Positions 1-11,500 of a stretch of DNA of 64,000 nt are shown here, in pieces. The notes under the pieces were generated by a model, which saw only the letters and a program-made list of their open reading frames with translations, was not told where the DNA came from and searched no databases. A program made the translations under genes and the position numbers. The DNA is taken from positions 92,414,255 to 92,478,254 of the forward strand of contig NC_092346.1 of NCBI RefSeq assembly GCF_963676685.1. Direction: 5' to 3'. How positions within the stretch are numbered: position 1 is the first letter of the stretch; each line of letters starts with the position of its first letter. Origin of the DNA: Mytilus edulis. Taxonomy: Eukaryota > Mollusca > Bivalvia > Mytilida > Mytilidae.

Positions 1-435
1 AAATGAAAGCATACAATTATCTCTTATACGTTAAGCACAGTCATTTTTTTTATGATAAAGTTGAAAAGTATATTGATCCCTTAAGGGTGAACAGTGCAAA
101 GCAAAAACTTAAGAAACCCTTTCATTCATATCTATTAAGTATTATGAAATAGCAGCCACTTTTGTCATCTTTTTTTTATTTTGATAGTTATTCAGTTCTT
201 TTTTATATATAAAGAAGCAAGAAATCATACATGCCATGTGAAAAAAGTTGAAGACATGGTATTCATCATTTATCATGTTTATAAAATAGAATATGTGTCT
301 TTACAAAACATTATTTGATAGGTATGCATTCTACATCTACATCTACATCGTTCAAATGAAAGGGTCTAAGACCCATCACGCAAGTTCTTATTAAGTCATT
401 CAATATGGTGCTCATTAAAAACATATTTACATGCA
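1..435. other. AT-rich non-coding sequence
   Basis: No exon or RNA gene is recognised here. A short CATCTA microsatellite sits near 330-350. By position this would be intron 3' of paralogue exon 4 on the minus strand. The next exon expected for the DUF885 paralogue, the equivalent of exon 5, was looked for and not seen. Confidence 0.5.
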
Positions 436-701
436 ATGGAAGTAGGAAAGAAGAAATCTAACCTGCATTGGATATTTCCCTATCCTTTTTTTTTCTTTTT
501 CAGTAAGGTTCATATTCTTAGGGAAGGAGAAATCGTACCTGCATTGGGTATTTCCCCATTTTTGTTATAAAGCTTTCAAAGTCAGTAAGGTTAATATTCT
601 TAGGGAAGGAGAAATCGTACCTGCATTGGGTATTTCCCTATTTTTGTTATAAAGCTTTCAAAGTCAGTAATGTTAATATTCTTAGGGAGGCGAAATCTTA
701 C
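436..701 (-). repeat. Tandem copies (82/81 bp) of a DUF885 exon tail plus splice donor
   Basis: Reading the minus strand, the last ~50 nt of the exon at 702-840 plus about 30 nt of its following intron are repeated downstream. Two full copies lie at about 519-600 and 601-682, and a diverged third at about 436-508. Each full copy keeps the exon end (…CCAATGCAG) followed by a GT donor (gtaag in the genuine exon, gtacg in the copies). One copy stays open in frame with the exon because its offset is 81 bp (27 codons). The 82-bp copies shift frame and hit a stop. The array therefore offers alternative splice donors. It probably arose by unequal exchange. Confidence 0.75.
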
Positions 702-840
702 CTGCATTGGGTATTTCCCTATTCTTGTTATAAAGCTTTCAAAGTCAGTAAGGTTCATATTCTTTGGTAATTCCTCAACATCAGCTGAAGGGTCAATTTG
801 TGGTCCTTCTAAGAAATTAACTGGATTGACAGCAGCATAC
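702..840 (-). CDS. DUF885 paralogue, exon 4 equivalent
   Basis: This 139-nt exon is bounded by an AG acceptor (842-841) and a GT donor (701-700). It has the same phases as exon 4 of the main DUF885 gene (enters with 1 nt, leaves in phase 0). The peptide contains NPVNFLEGPQIDP, matching NPINFLEGPHIDP in the exon at 22018-22153, and then a similar FESFITRIGKYP stretch. It must belong to a second DUF885 gene copy, because the main gene already has an exon 4. Its exons 1-3 should lie upstream on the minus strand (higher coordinates) but were not found between here and 2407; they may be in the assembly gap. The copy may be a fragment or pseudogene. Confidence 0.75.
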
Positions 841-1014
841 CTGAATACAGATTTAATCATTTTACATGTAGTTAATTCAACATGTCCTTCACATATTATC
901 ATTCTATATTCATTAAAAGTATTAACGGATTGAATGTCTTAATTGATAAAAACAATTATTACTCTTTGACATATTCCAGAAAAAAAGACAAAATATAACC
1001 CATAGCACAGTAAT

Positions 1015-1200
1015 TAAACTCATCATAGATACCAGGATTAAATTTTGTATTTACGCCAGACGAGCGTGTCGTCCACATAGACTCATCAGTGACGCTCGAA
1101 TCCAAAAAGGTATAAAGGCCAAAAAGGACAAAGTTGAAGAGCATTGAGCACCGAAATTCCTAAACGTTTTGCCAAATACAGCTAAGGTAATCTATTCATG
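1015..1200. repeat. Dispersed mussel repeat, copy 1
   Basis: Contains the stretch 'catagataccaggattaaa', then a 'cacatagactcatcag' segment, and ends near 'ccaaatacagctaa'. A second copy lies at 1366-1545 in the same orientation. A diverged relative appears near 14180-14220. I recognise the family as a common dispersed mussel repeat; it has no coding potential. Confidence 0.6.
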
Positions 1201-1365
1201 AAGTTGAAAAGCCTTAGTATTTAAAAAAGTTCTAAATTTTGTAAACAGTTTAATTTAAAAATATGACCATATCAATAATAATTCATGTCAGCACTGGGCT
1301 GATGATACCTCCGGGAATTAAAACTCCACCAGCAGTGGCATCGATCGAGTGGTTGTAAATGGATT

Positions 1366-1545
1366 CCTCATAGATACCAGGATTAAATTTTGTATTTACG
1401 CCAAACGCTCGTTTCGTCTACATAGACTCATCAGAGACGCTCGAATCCAAAGAATTTATAAAGGCCAAAAAGCACGATGTTGAAGAGCATTGAGGACCAA
1501 CATTCCTAAATGTTTTGCCAAATACAGCTAAGATAATCAGTAATA
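1366..1545. repeat. Dispersed mussel repeat, copy 2
   Basis: Same family and orientation as the copy at 1015-1200, with scattered substitutions. It ends just before the N gap, so the gap may reflect collapsed repeats. Confidence 0.6.
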
Positions 1546-1562
1546 GAAAGCAGTAACTGATT

Positions 1563-1662
1563 NNNNNNNNNNNNNNNNNNNNNNNNNNNNNNNNNNNNNN
1601 NNNNNNNNNNNNNNNNNNNNNNNNNNNNNNNNNNNNNNNNNNNNNNNNNNNNNNNNNNNNNN
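1563..1662. other. Assembly gap (100 N)
   Basis: A run of exactly 100 N, the usual placeholder for a gap of unknown size. It lies between exon 16 of the main DUF885 gene and the exon of its paralogue. The missing last exon of one gene and the first exons of the other may be here. Confidence 0.98.
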
Positions 1663-2406
1663 TATATGAAGATATGAAATTACGATAGTAAACTTTTGCT
1701 ATCTACGCAAACAATATTGATATTTATGGTTTTTTTTATCTTGTCATCAATGTGCATGTATCGTATTATTAAACATATAAACAAAGTGTCATTGGGTGCA
1801 GTAAGTGTGTTGAAGTACAATTGTGATTTAACAAGATTAGAGAGAGGTTAAGCTAGCGATAAAACTAGGTTTAATCCACCATTTTAATGCCTGTACTAAG
1901 AAAACAATTATGACCGTTGATTGCTTTCGTTTAATGTGTTTGAAATTTTGATTATACTATTTGCTAACGGACTTTTCGTATGAATTTCCTTGGAGTTCAT
2001 TAAAAAAAATTACTTTTTATAAAGTTTGTTTTTGTTAAATTTGCCTTTGCCTTGTGGCTCAATAGTTTAAAACTTGCATATTATGCTGTAAGTCGTCACT
2101 CATTCAACAAAACAGATATAATGCAATAATTCAGATTGATAAAACATTCCAAAAAATATCATAGTTTTATATCATATTATTTATACACTGTGTTCCCCTT
2201 TGTTTTTTTATGATTATTGTTGATTGTTGTACATTCTTTTATGGCTTCCAAGTATACTCTCTATAGTCATGTTGTTAAGAACGTCTTTATTTATATTGCA
2301 AAGTTTACTTGCATAATAATATTAAACAAGAAAGTCAGTTCTTATACATTTCTCTTTTTTTTTAATTGTCTAATATACCATGTCATAAGCTCGTGCTTAT
2401 TCTTAC

Positions 2407-2576
2407 CTAACTCAACTTTTGCTTTGTTCCTAAGCTCTCTAATTTTTAATTCTCCAATTTTGTAAGCACACGCTTGACCGGGCCATGTGATGTATCTGTC
2501 AATTTCAGTCGCAATCCCACTTTCCCCATATGCAGTATAAGTTGCCATATAATCGATTGCTTGTTGTCGTGTCCAG
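2407..2576 (-). CDS. DUF885 gene exon 16 (PGQA motif)
   Basis: 170 nt, acceptor gatag, donor GTAAGA, exits in phase 1, so at least one more exon must follow. Encodes WTRQQAIDYMATYTAYGESG, then EIDRYITWPGQACAYKIGEL and a helix ending KVELG. The family normally ends some 30-40 residues later. Confidence 0.92.
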
Positions 2577-5500
2577 CTATCGAAATAAAAGAATATGTCA
2601 CCCTTTTGGATTTATAAATCAATATGTAGGTTGTAACTCCCGCAGGACGAGGGTTGAACCACACCATACACCTAACACGTAGTCTTCTTTGGAGTAATAA
2701 TGTCCTATGAGTCAGTTTTGGAAGTTTGTTTTTTTTATATGTTTTCGAGTCTTAGTCTGTGGTCTTTTACTTTTGCTTATGTGCTTTGTCTATAGTGTTT
2801 AGATGCCATTTTGTGGGGGTTTTTTGTTTGTTTCCATAGTTGTGTGTTTTTATAGTAATTAAGATTGCAACACAATGTTGACTGCTTTACCACATATTTT
2901 TTACATTTTTACCAATTATATCTGTTTGTTTTGCTAACATATTGTTATCACTATAATATAACTTTTCGTTTATAATTTTCCATGATGTTCGGTATATTTG
3001 TTTTCTTACATTTTGATAGCCGTTTCCTTACTTTCATCTTAATCCATACTATTTGAAATATTTCGGAAATATTTCAGTGTTTAGTTACTTAATGTTATTA
3101 TTTTACTATAGTTTTAATATTAATAATCTATTATTACAAATACAAATAAGATGGAACATAAGAAAGACATTTTACTCTTGTACAAGTAGCAAATAAGTTA
3201 ACTATGTTCTTACTTTTTGGAGTGCAGGCCTGTGTCTACAACTAGTCTGCATGCACGAAATATTTCTGACCCATATCTACCGAGCCTACAATAAATCAAT
3301 ATGTGACCTTTAATTACGTAATTATTTTTAACAATGCCTAAAGTGTCATTTTCAGTAAAAGTTTTTACACACCAATAAAACAACAAATAGAAGGATTCAA
3401 TGTGTATGACTACCTATTTAAGCTACAAGTTTTATCAAGCCGTACGTTTGTTTTTCTCTTCATTGTTTAAATGGTGTCACGAATAGCACGTGCAGTCAAA
3501 TATATTGCATGTTGATCTGAAATAAAATCTAACTTCTGGAATGCCTCACTATTGTGAGAGAAAAGCTAACATCTAAACTTACAAATCATAATCATCCTTG
3601 TAAAGACCCATTTCTTCTCCTAATGATTCTGCATATAAGGCCCAACCCTGAAATTAAACATATGAACTATGTTTTCTTACTCTTTTCAATGATATTATTT
3701 AAAGTTAAATGCACATATACAGACCCCATTTTTGGGTTTATAAGTTTTATGTTTATAAAGCTAACATTATTAATAAAGCATTTTAATCTGACAAAGACAG
3801 TTTTTTTAAATATGCGAAAGCTGATTTACTGTTATATGCTGTCATCTGCATACAGTTGTCATTTGTAGTTAGTACGTAGAAGTTTATTTATATCATTTAA
3901 TTATTTTTTATATAGTATAACAATCTGTAGTTTGTTATCGTTTATACCAATTATCAAGTATGAAGGAAACATTATATTTTTCGTTGTTATTTCATTTTTT
4001 TTTAATTGGGTTATTTATCAATCTCGAAAAATAAGTATCCCAAAATAATAAATAGAACAACAGTAGACGAATGATAGTTCACCCTTTTGGTCATTTCATT
4101 AGGTATGGGCAATGCATGTCTATTTTGTTCCTATTTGATTAAAAGTGTGATTACTATATAAAACTTCTAACTGTGTGTACATTATTAAACTAATTGTACT
4201 GTATGTACTTTATTAAACTAGTTGTACTATGTGTACTTTATAAAGCGAATTGTTCTGTGTGTACTTTATAAAACAAATTGTATTACTGTGTGAACTTTAT
4301 AAAATCAATTGCATTGTGTGTACTTTGTAAAACTAATTGTAGTATTTGTACTTTATCAAATTAGTTTTACTATGTGAACTTTATAAAACGAATTGTACAG
4401 TGTGTACTTAAACAACAAATTGTATTGTGTGAACTTTATAAAACTAATTGTACTGTGTGTACTCTATAAAACAAATGGTACTATGTGAACTTTATAAAAC
4501 TAATTGAATTGTTTGTACTTTATAAAACAAATTGTAATAAGTGAACTTTATAAAACTAATTGAATTGTGTGTACTTTATAAAACTAATTGTACGAAATGT
4601 ACTTTATTAAACTAGTTTTACTGTGTGTACTTTATAAAACAAATTGTGTGAATTATGGCATTTATTGTCTAGCAATATATACCTTACATTGTTACATTGA
4701 TACCAACAAACTATTTGAAAATAAGCATCTGTTCTCTTATTCATTCCTTACTTCTACAAATGCTGTATAAAATGGAAACAAAGCAGGAGCTTGAAAGTAT
4801 TTTTCAATGATACCATTTCTTCGGAAGTCTGCTATTTTGGCCACCAGTCCTGTGCTGATCTGTAAGTGTGATATATATATACAGATCTAACATTGTTGGG
4901 TTGATGTTTAGACGAGTTGTATATACATTATGTACACAGCCATGTATCACCATCATTGATGGCGATCCGATGGATACATCTGTTGTAGAGTTGTCACTGA
5001 CTCAGACGTACTTATAAATATAATTATTTTCTGTGACTGTATATTACATTAATTTGTAAGATCCTTTACTATTGATAATTTAGCTGATCTGTAACAATAA
5101 CATCTTCATGCCTTATATATCATGTACTGTAGTACGCCGCTAGATTAAAACTGACGTGAAAAGGTAACACACGGCCAGCGAAAGCTCTTTTTTTGAGAGC
5201 CCAGGTGGTCGTGTGGTCTAGCGGGACGGCTGCAGTGCAGGCGATTTGGTGTCACGATATCACAGTAGCATGGGTTCGAATCCCGGCGAGGGAAGAACCA
5301 AAAATTTGCGAAGGCAAATTTTACAGATCTAACATTGTTGGGTTGATGTTTAGACGAGTTGTATATACATTATGTACACAGCCATGTATCACCATCATTG
5401 ATGGCGATCCGATGGATACATCTGTTGTAGAGTTGTCACTGACTCAGACGTACTTATATATATTAGGCGAGTGACTTATTTCAAAAAGACGCTTAGTTAA

Positions 5501-8500
5501 CGACTTTAATGCACCCACCTAACACACGGCTGTATTATATATCATTCGAAAGCTGTTAATCTGTACTTTCTGTTTTGCCCGGTCGTAAAAAAATCGTACG
5601 GTGCAATTTTTGTTAAATCAAGGTCAAAGGTCATGAAAAAAAATTCCAATTTTTGCGATTACTAAATAAAACGCCATTTTCTAATTCTTGTACCATATAA
5701 TTTTCCAGAAGATCATATGAACTTTATGGAACATGATACATAATTTCCAAATCAAACAGAAAATAAGAGATTCGATGCGCAAAATTTCCCGAAAATTGAA
5801 ATTTATCACAAATCCTAAAAAAAAAAAAAAAAATTATTCAAAAAGTAAAATACTTCTTGGGGAATCGATATTTGAATGCTAAAACAATAGATAAATGTGT
5901 ATGTTTTAGGTCAAGGAATATTTGGTTTTGTAATTTTAAGATGCAATTATTAATTATTGTTCATTGAACAGCCTTCTATTGAAGTGTTGCCCAAAAATCT
6001 GCCATCTGCAAATAGCGATCATTTTGTTAATCTATGTTAAAATAGCACATCGCTAATTGTGAATATCAGGGAGGAGAATTATTTTCCATAATAAAAGAAG
6101 GGGTATTTAAAGTAAGAAAAGAATATATGCGAGGTAATTGAGGTTAAAATATGTTTTTTACGAAGTCAAACTGTTTTACTTTTTGTAATCTTGTTTAAAT
6201 GCAAACATTACTTTGCGACTAAATCTTGGGCAACATTGAAATAAGTAACCTTGTTTAGAAACACTTGGTTGTCTAAAGCAGGATGTAAACGAACTAAATA
6301 AAATGCGGCTGCTTCTTATTTAGTTTTAAATCGTGTTATAGTAAGTCATATTAAATGTGTTTAGAAGTTTAATCGCTTTAATTATTTGAATAAAATATGC
6401 TTTGAGTATTTTCTACATAAGCTTTAAAAATGCAAATGCATGTCATTGTGTATGTAAAACACTATAAGCAGTTGTGAAATAACAAAATGAAAAAGTTAAA
6501 TACCCTTCTTGACCTCATAAGATCATTCGATGTTTTAGGAGTGTTCGTTTTCATGGTATGCTGTGTTTTTTGGACTGTTGTTCATCTCTTGGACTTTAAT
6601 CTTATTTTGTTCATGGTTTTAATTAACTTTATTTGATTCATGGTTTGAGATGTTGATTGTCCCTTTGGTATTATTTTACTTTAAACACATTAACTTGCAG
6701 TAATGAAAATCAGCCAAAAAATCAAGTCAAAGTGAAGTGAAGAAGATTAACGCAATAAGACAAATATCCGCGAAAATAATTTTAATTTGCTCACGATGAT
6801 ATATATATAGAACCAAATCGTTATCATGATACATTAAGCTACACTGATCTACAATTTTTAAACCTTTTACTACTTGAATAGTGACGAAATATATCAAAGG
6901 GACATCAAACTCATAATTAAAAACGAACTGACAAAGCCAGGCAAAAAAACGAACAAGACAAGCAACAGTATACAAAACACAACATATAAAACTACAGATT
7001 GAGTAACACAAACCCCCAAAACATTTTTTGAGTGAACTCAGGGGCTCCCGAAGGGTAGGCAGATCATGTTCCACAAGTGACACCCGTCTTAGTTTAAACA
7101 TACTAATTTATAGTGGATTGGGAAACAAGTTTTGCAACTTAAATTAATCGCTTTCCACTTTGCGGGTGCGAGTGCTGCCTTGTAGCGGCATTAGCCTGCT
7201 CTTTTTCGAAATCTACAAAGGTGTGTTTAACGTGCAAGAGACATGGCTCTCTCTTAACACGGGTCAGCCATTTATCGTCCCCTTCCGACGGACTTTCATC
7301 GTTTCCTCAAGACCATACTCACAAATGGTGTCAAGGAAGAGCCGAAAATTCAGTCCCTGAAATTTTCATCACGGAACGGAAACGAACCAGGAACCTTTGT
7401 GTTAGTAGTCCGATGCACTAACCACTACACCACGACTCTCTTTTACCCGTCTTGTGGCTCATGTATTTCCTAACTCGGTGCCAAGCCTTATTCGGTTGGT
7501 GACATTCACGGCAGAAATGACGGCAATTTGGTTACGTCGATGGAACTTATCAGTCGTCATCTGGCGAAACAGATATCTCATAATTGCAACCAACTCGTAG
7601 TGGCGTCCATGAAATTTTCAAAGGGATGATTTCAACTTTGCATTTGAACTCTGGTTTAAAACATGTTTAAACCACCATTTTTCTTCAAATGTCCTGTACC
7701 AAGTCAGGCATATGGCAGTTGGTATCGAATAATCTGTTTCTTTGTATGTTGGCGTTTGTTTTTGTAGCAGTTCTGTGTTTCGGTTATATCGTTGTGTTCC
7801 TCTTCTAGTTGATGCGTTTTCCTAGTTTTTGCTTTGTGACCCGGATTTATTTCAGTTACTAGTAAATCGATTGATGACTATTTAATAGCGGTATACTATA
7901 GTTGCCTTTATGCAGAGGAGTTGAGGCTCATATCGGTCTATCCTTTAGTAGTATAGATATTCAGGCGTTGCTATAATGTTGTTACATAGAAATGAAAAGT
8001 TTATAATTTGGTAGTAAGGGGTGTTTTATGGGTTGTTTTATGCTCATCTCTTTTGTCGTAAAACTTGTTCTCAACCAACCCTCATCATCGATTTCAAGAT
8101 ACGTGATAGAGTAAACTATCTTTTGAGTCTTTTATTTTTATTGAAAATACGAGTCCAACATTGTCACAAATTTTGCGATATTCAGTGAGATGACATCATC
8201 TATATAATGGAACGTGAAGTTTCAAGATAATGATAGCTTCTTTTCAGTCGTCATCAGAAACTCTTGCATGAAGTCATCCTCGCATGAAAAATGAACTAGT
8301 CATTCAAGCTATTCAGGAAGTCTAGTTGTAACTAGAATCGTTGCGCATTAATGGATATTTTTTCTTCAAAATTATTCTTATTTGACGAATTAATGCATGT
8401 AAACAATGAACAACGCAATTTAAGCAATCAAGTAATCAAGTTTTAAAATGTGTTTACTAGTTTTTGAAATTCTTTGAAATTTCAATTTTCATCAATTTAT

Positions 8501-11500
8501 TTTCTATTTATTTTGGTCTAAATTTTCTATTCACATTAAATAAATAAAAGGTCTTTTCACTACATCAATATTTATAATGAAGCTACAAATCAAACAATTA
8601 GAAAAGTCGAAATATGTTTATTTCAGTCTGGTAGTTACAATGCAGTTTGCAATCTCTTAGTTTCACCCCCTTTATTTCAAGCAATAAGATGATTCGCGCA
8701 CATATTTTTTCTACTCTAAATTTTTCAGATTCTTAAGAATTTGTTTATTAAATCTTATATTGACCACATACAATGTTTAAATAGGAAGAAATGCTTAAAA
8801 GCTGGGTTTTTTTCGCAGATGGCGGTATTTTGGGCAACTGTATGAGTTGTTATGATTTGCTGTTTGATTAGAAGTAAGCATAATTTTAGGAAATTTTATG
8901 ATGTCAAAAACTTCTTTGATAGTCATTACAGGGTTTTACTTAGTTTTAATTGATTAGCATTTGCACTAGAAAGAAAAATTTGGGTTTTTAAAACATTTTT
9001 TTAACTTTTACTCGAATTTCAGGAAACATGTGCTATCTGTCAAAAACACGCTTTAAATATTAAAAAATGCATTTGAATAATGACTGTTAATCTCTCTGCT
9101 AAAAGTTTAAATTGTTTGCATATGTGAATTTCGTATATAAAAGTCATAGTATGCAATCAGGCTGAAATCTTAGAAAATATGCACTTATTCGTCCTTGGCC
9201 TTTGATCTTGATTTGACGGAAATTGCACCGTACGATTTTTTTACGACCGGGCAAAACAGATAGTACAGATGTGTAGCTTTCAAATGATATATAATTTAGC
9301 CGTGTGTTAGGTAGGTGCATTAAAAAAAAATTTTCATGGTTAAAGTCACTCGCCTATATATGTATATATAGACAATGATAGACAATAATAGCTAAATGCC
9401 AGAAAAATTATAAACAAATTATTGATCTCTTTGAGCTTTTGAGTTTGCCAACTGATATAGGACTTTCCGTTTTAAATTTTCATCGGAGTTCGGTATTTTT
9501 GTTATTTGACCTTTCTTTTACCTAGCTAAAACCAGAAGATCTGTTCTTACAGCTTACTGCCCCTGTTCTAAATTACAATCAGAGAGCTTTTCTAATTAAC
9601 GTAATTTAGGAATATGCTACCGTAGTAGTGTTAAACAGTTCTATTATAGAACAGTTTTAGCGCAGATCATTCTGACAGCTGTAAAAAGAGTTTAGAACTG
9701 ATTAAAATTAGTAGTTATGTCGTGGTAAATGTCAATGCATTGATTCCCTTATTTCTTTGTCACAATTCCAACCTCTTCTGATGTTTCTAAACTCCTTAGC
9801 AAATCAATAAACGTCATTACTTAAGCAGCAACTGATTGCAATTTGATACATCTGCCCATACACCGTGTTTTTTTAAGGTAGGGTTTCTGTTTTTGATTTT
9901 GTTTTCCCTTCAGAAATGATGTTGCTCGTCATTCTTTGACATATTATTTGCGAATGACCCTTGATTTCCTTACAAAGACACTGCATATAAAACTGTAGAA
10001 TATCACAAACAATTATCATGATTATAAAATAAAGTCATCACAATTTAACAGTAACATCTCGCTATGCAATTTTAGTTGATAGTGAACTTGAACAGTTGCA
10101 TACCCAACAGATGTAAAATATACTTACCCTACCCAAACAGTGTATCTTAACTATTTCAGGGAGATACTTTAGCTTTCAGTGTTATTTGATGGGTACCACA
10201 TGTGGAGCAGGACCTGCTGACTTGACCGAAGGACCGGAGCTCACCCCCGGTATTTGTTACTTTTAGTATCTTTTACATGAGATAAATTCGTGCTTGTATG
10301 ATATAACAACCCTTTTTAAGGTCCTTTATAATTCTTTTAGCATTTCGGCATCTTTTGTAACTTTTTGCACATAATTTACATTTACCTGTAAATGATGTCC
10401 TGGGTTCGTTTCGTGTATTGCTAAAGACATAAAATCTATTGTCACCCTGAATAATAAAAGCTACGCATATTTATATCATTAAAGAGATCAACATGTTTGA
10501 GTTTGCTATTTGACTTCATTTGATATAGAAATAATATATAACACCACTGGTGTAAACTAAACAGAATTGGTTTATTTTGCCAATGGACAATTCCATGAGT
10601 GGATTTGCTACATTGATTTCAAAATGGAAAAACAGTATTTCTGAATATATTAACAAATTAAGATTTTATCAATAAAGGCAACAGTAGTATACCAATGTTC
10701 AAAACTCATAAATCGATAGAAAAAAACAAATCCGGGTCACAAATCAAAACCGAGGGAAACGCAAGATATAATTGAAAACTAAAACGATTAAATCTTTGTC
10801 ATAACAATAAGTGTTATGATACTTCTCACAATTTTCATTAAGAGCTTATTTTTGTATTGTTAAACTTTCGTATTCGTATTCATCTTCATATTTAGAAAAT
10901 CGGATACCCGTAATAACGTACATTTCATCAGGATGCATAAGGTTAACTTGGAATACACCTGGCCTAGATCCGTCAGCTGTTCCTGTCAAGTACTGCCCGC
11001 CTGGTCCATCATTAGGCATTGGTCGTACCCTGTGTAAAGAAGATATTAAATGAGCGCACAAGCATCACTGAAGAGACATTCATAGTCACATCTCGTGCAA
11101 TACAGTTTGTGACATAAATTTTGTTTTACTTTTAAATGACATGAAATATTGAAATTGTACTAGCGTCAAGAATAAATTGCAATACAAATGCTATTTCAAT
11201 ATTAATATAAAAGTGTAATGAAAGAAATTGGGATAATTATCTTTTATTACGCTTATTACATAAGAAATTTTACATTTTGAACAATTTTATACTTTTTAAG
11301 ATCCTTACATCGTTTGATATCGAAATGACTTTTTAATTATATGAAGACGATATCGACAAACAAGCATCAATAATAAGCTTATTGTAAAATGTCATATATT
11401 TTTACTGCATAATTGAACTTATGTCTTCATATATATTGATAGTATTCTGATTTTCTTATTTATCCTCAAGTATGATTTTAAAATATACTTACTCCACTGG

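Larger units (their letters stand above)
5465..9355. mobile_element. 3.9-kb element with ~185-bp terminal inverted repeats
   Basis: The left end, 5465 to about 5650, begins AGGCGAGTGACTT and contains TTTTGCCCGGTCGTAAAAAA and GTACGGTGCAATTT. The same sequence in reverse complement runs from 9355 down to about 9175. Arms are clearly homologous with small indels. Flanks are AT-rich (ATATATT / ATATATG), so the target duplication cannot be fixed. The interior has no recognisable transposase; it holds an RT retroelement fragment and a SINE. It is probably a non-autonomous DNA transposon carrying later nested insertions, located in intron 12 of the DUF885 gene. Confidence 0.75.

Noticed and set aside
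2342-2667. Second overlapping minus-strand frame over DUF885 exon 16
   Set aside because: It is the wrong-frame shadow of the exon that encodes RYITWPGQACAYKIG.
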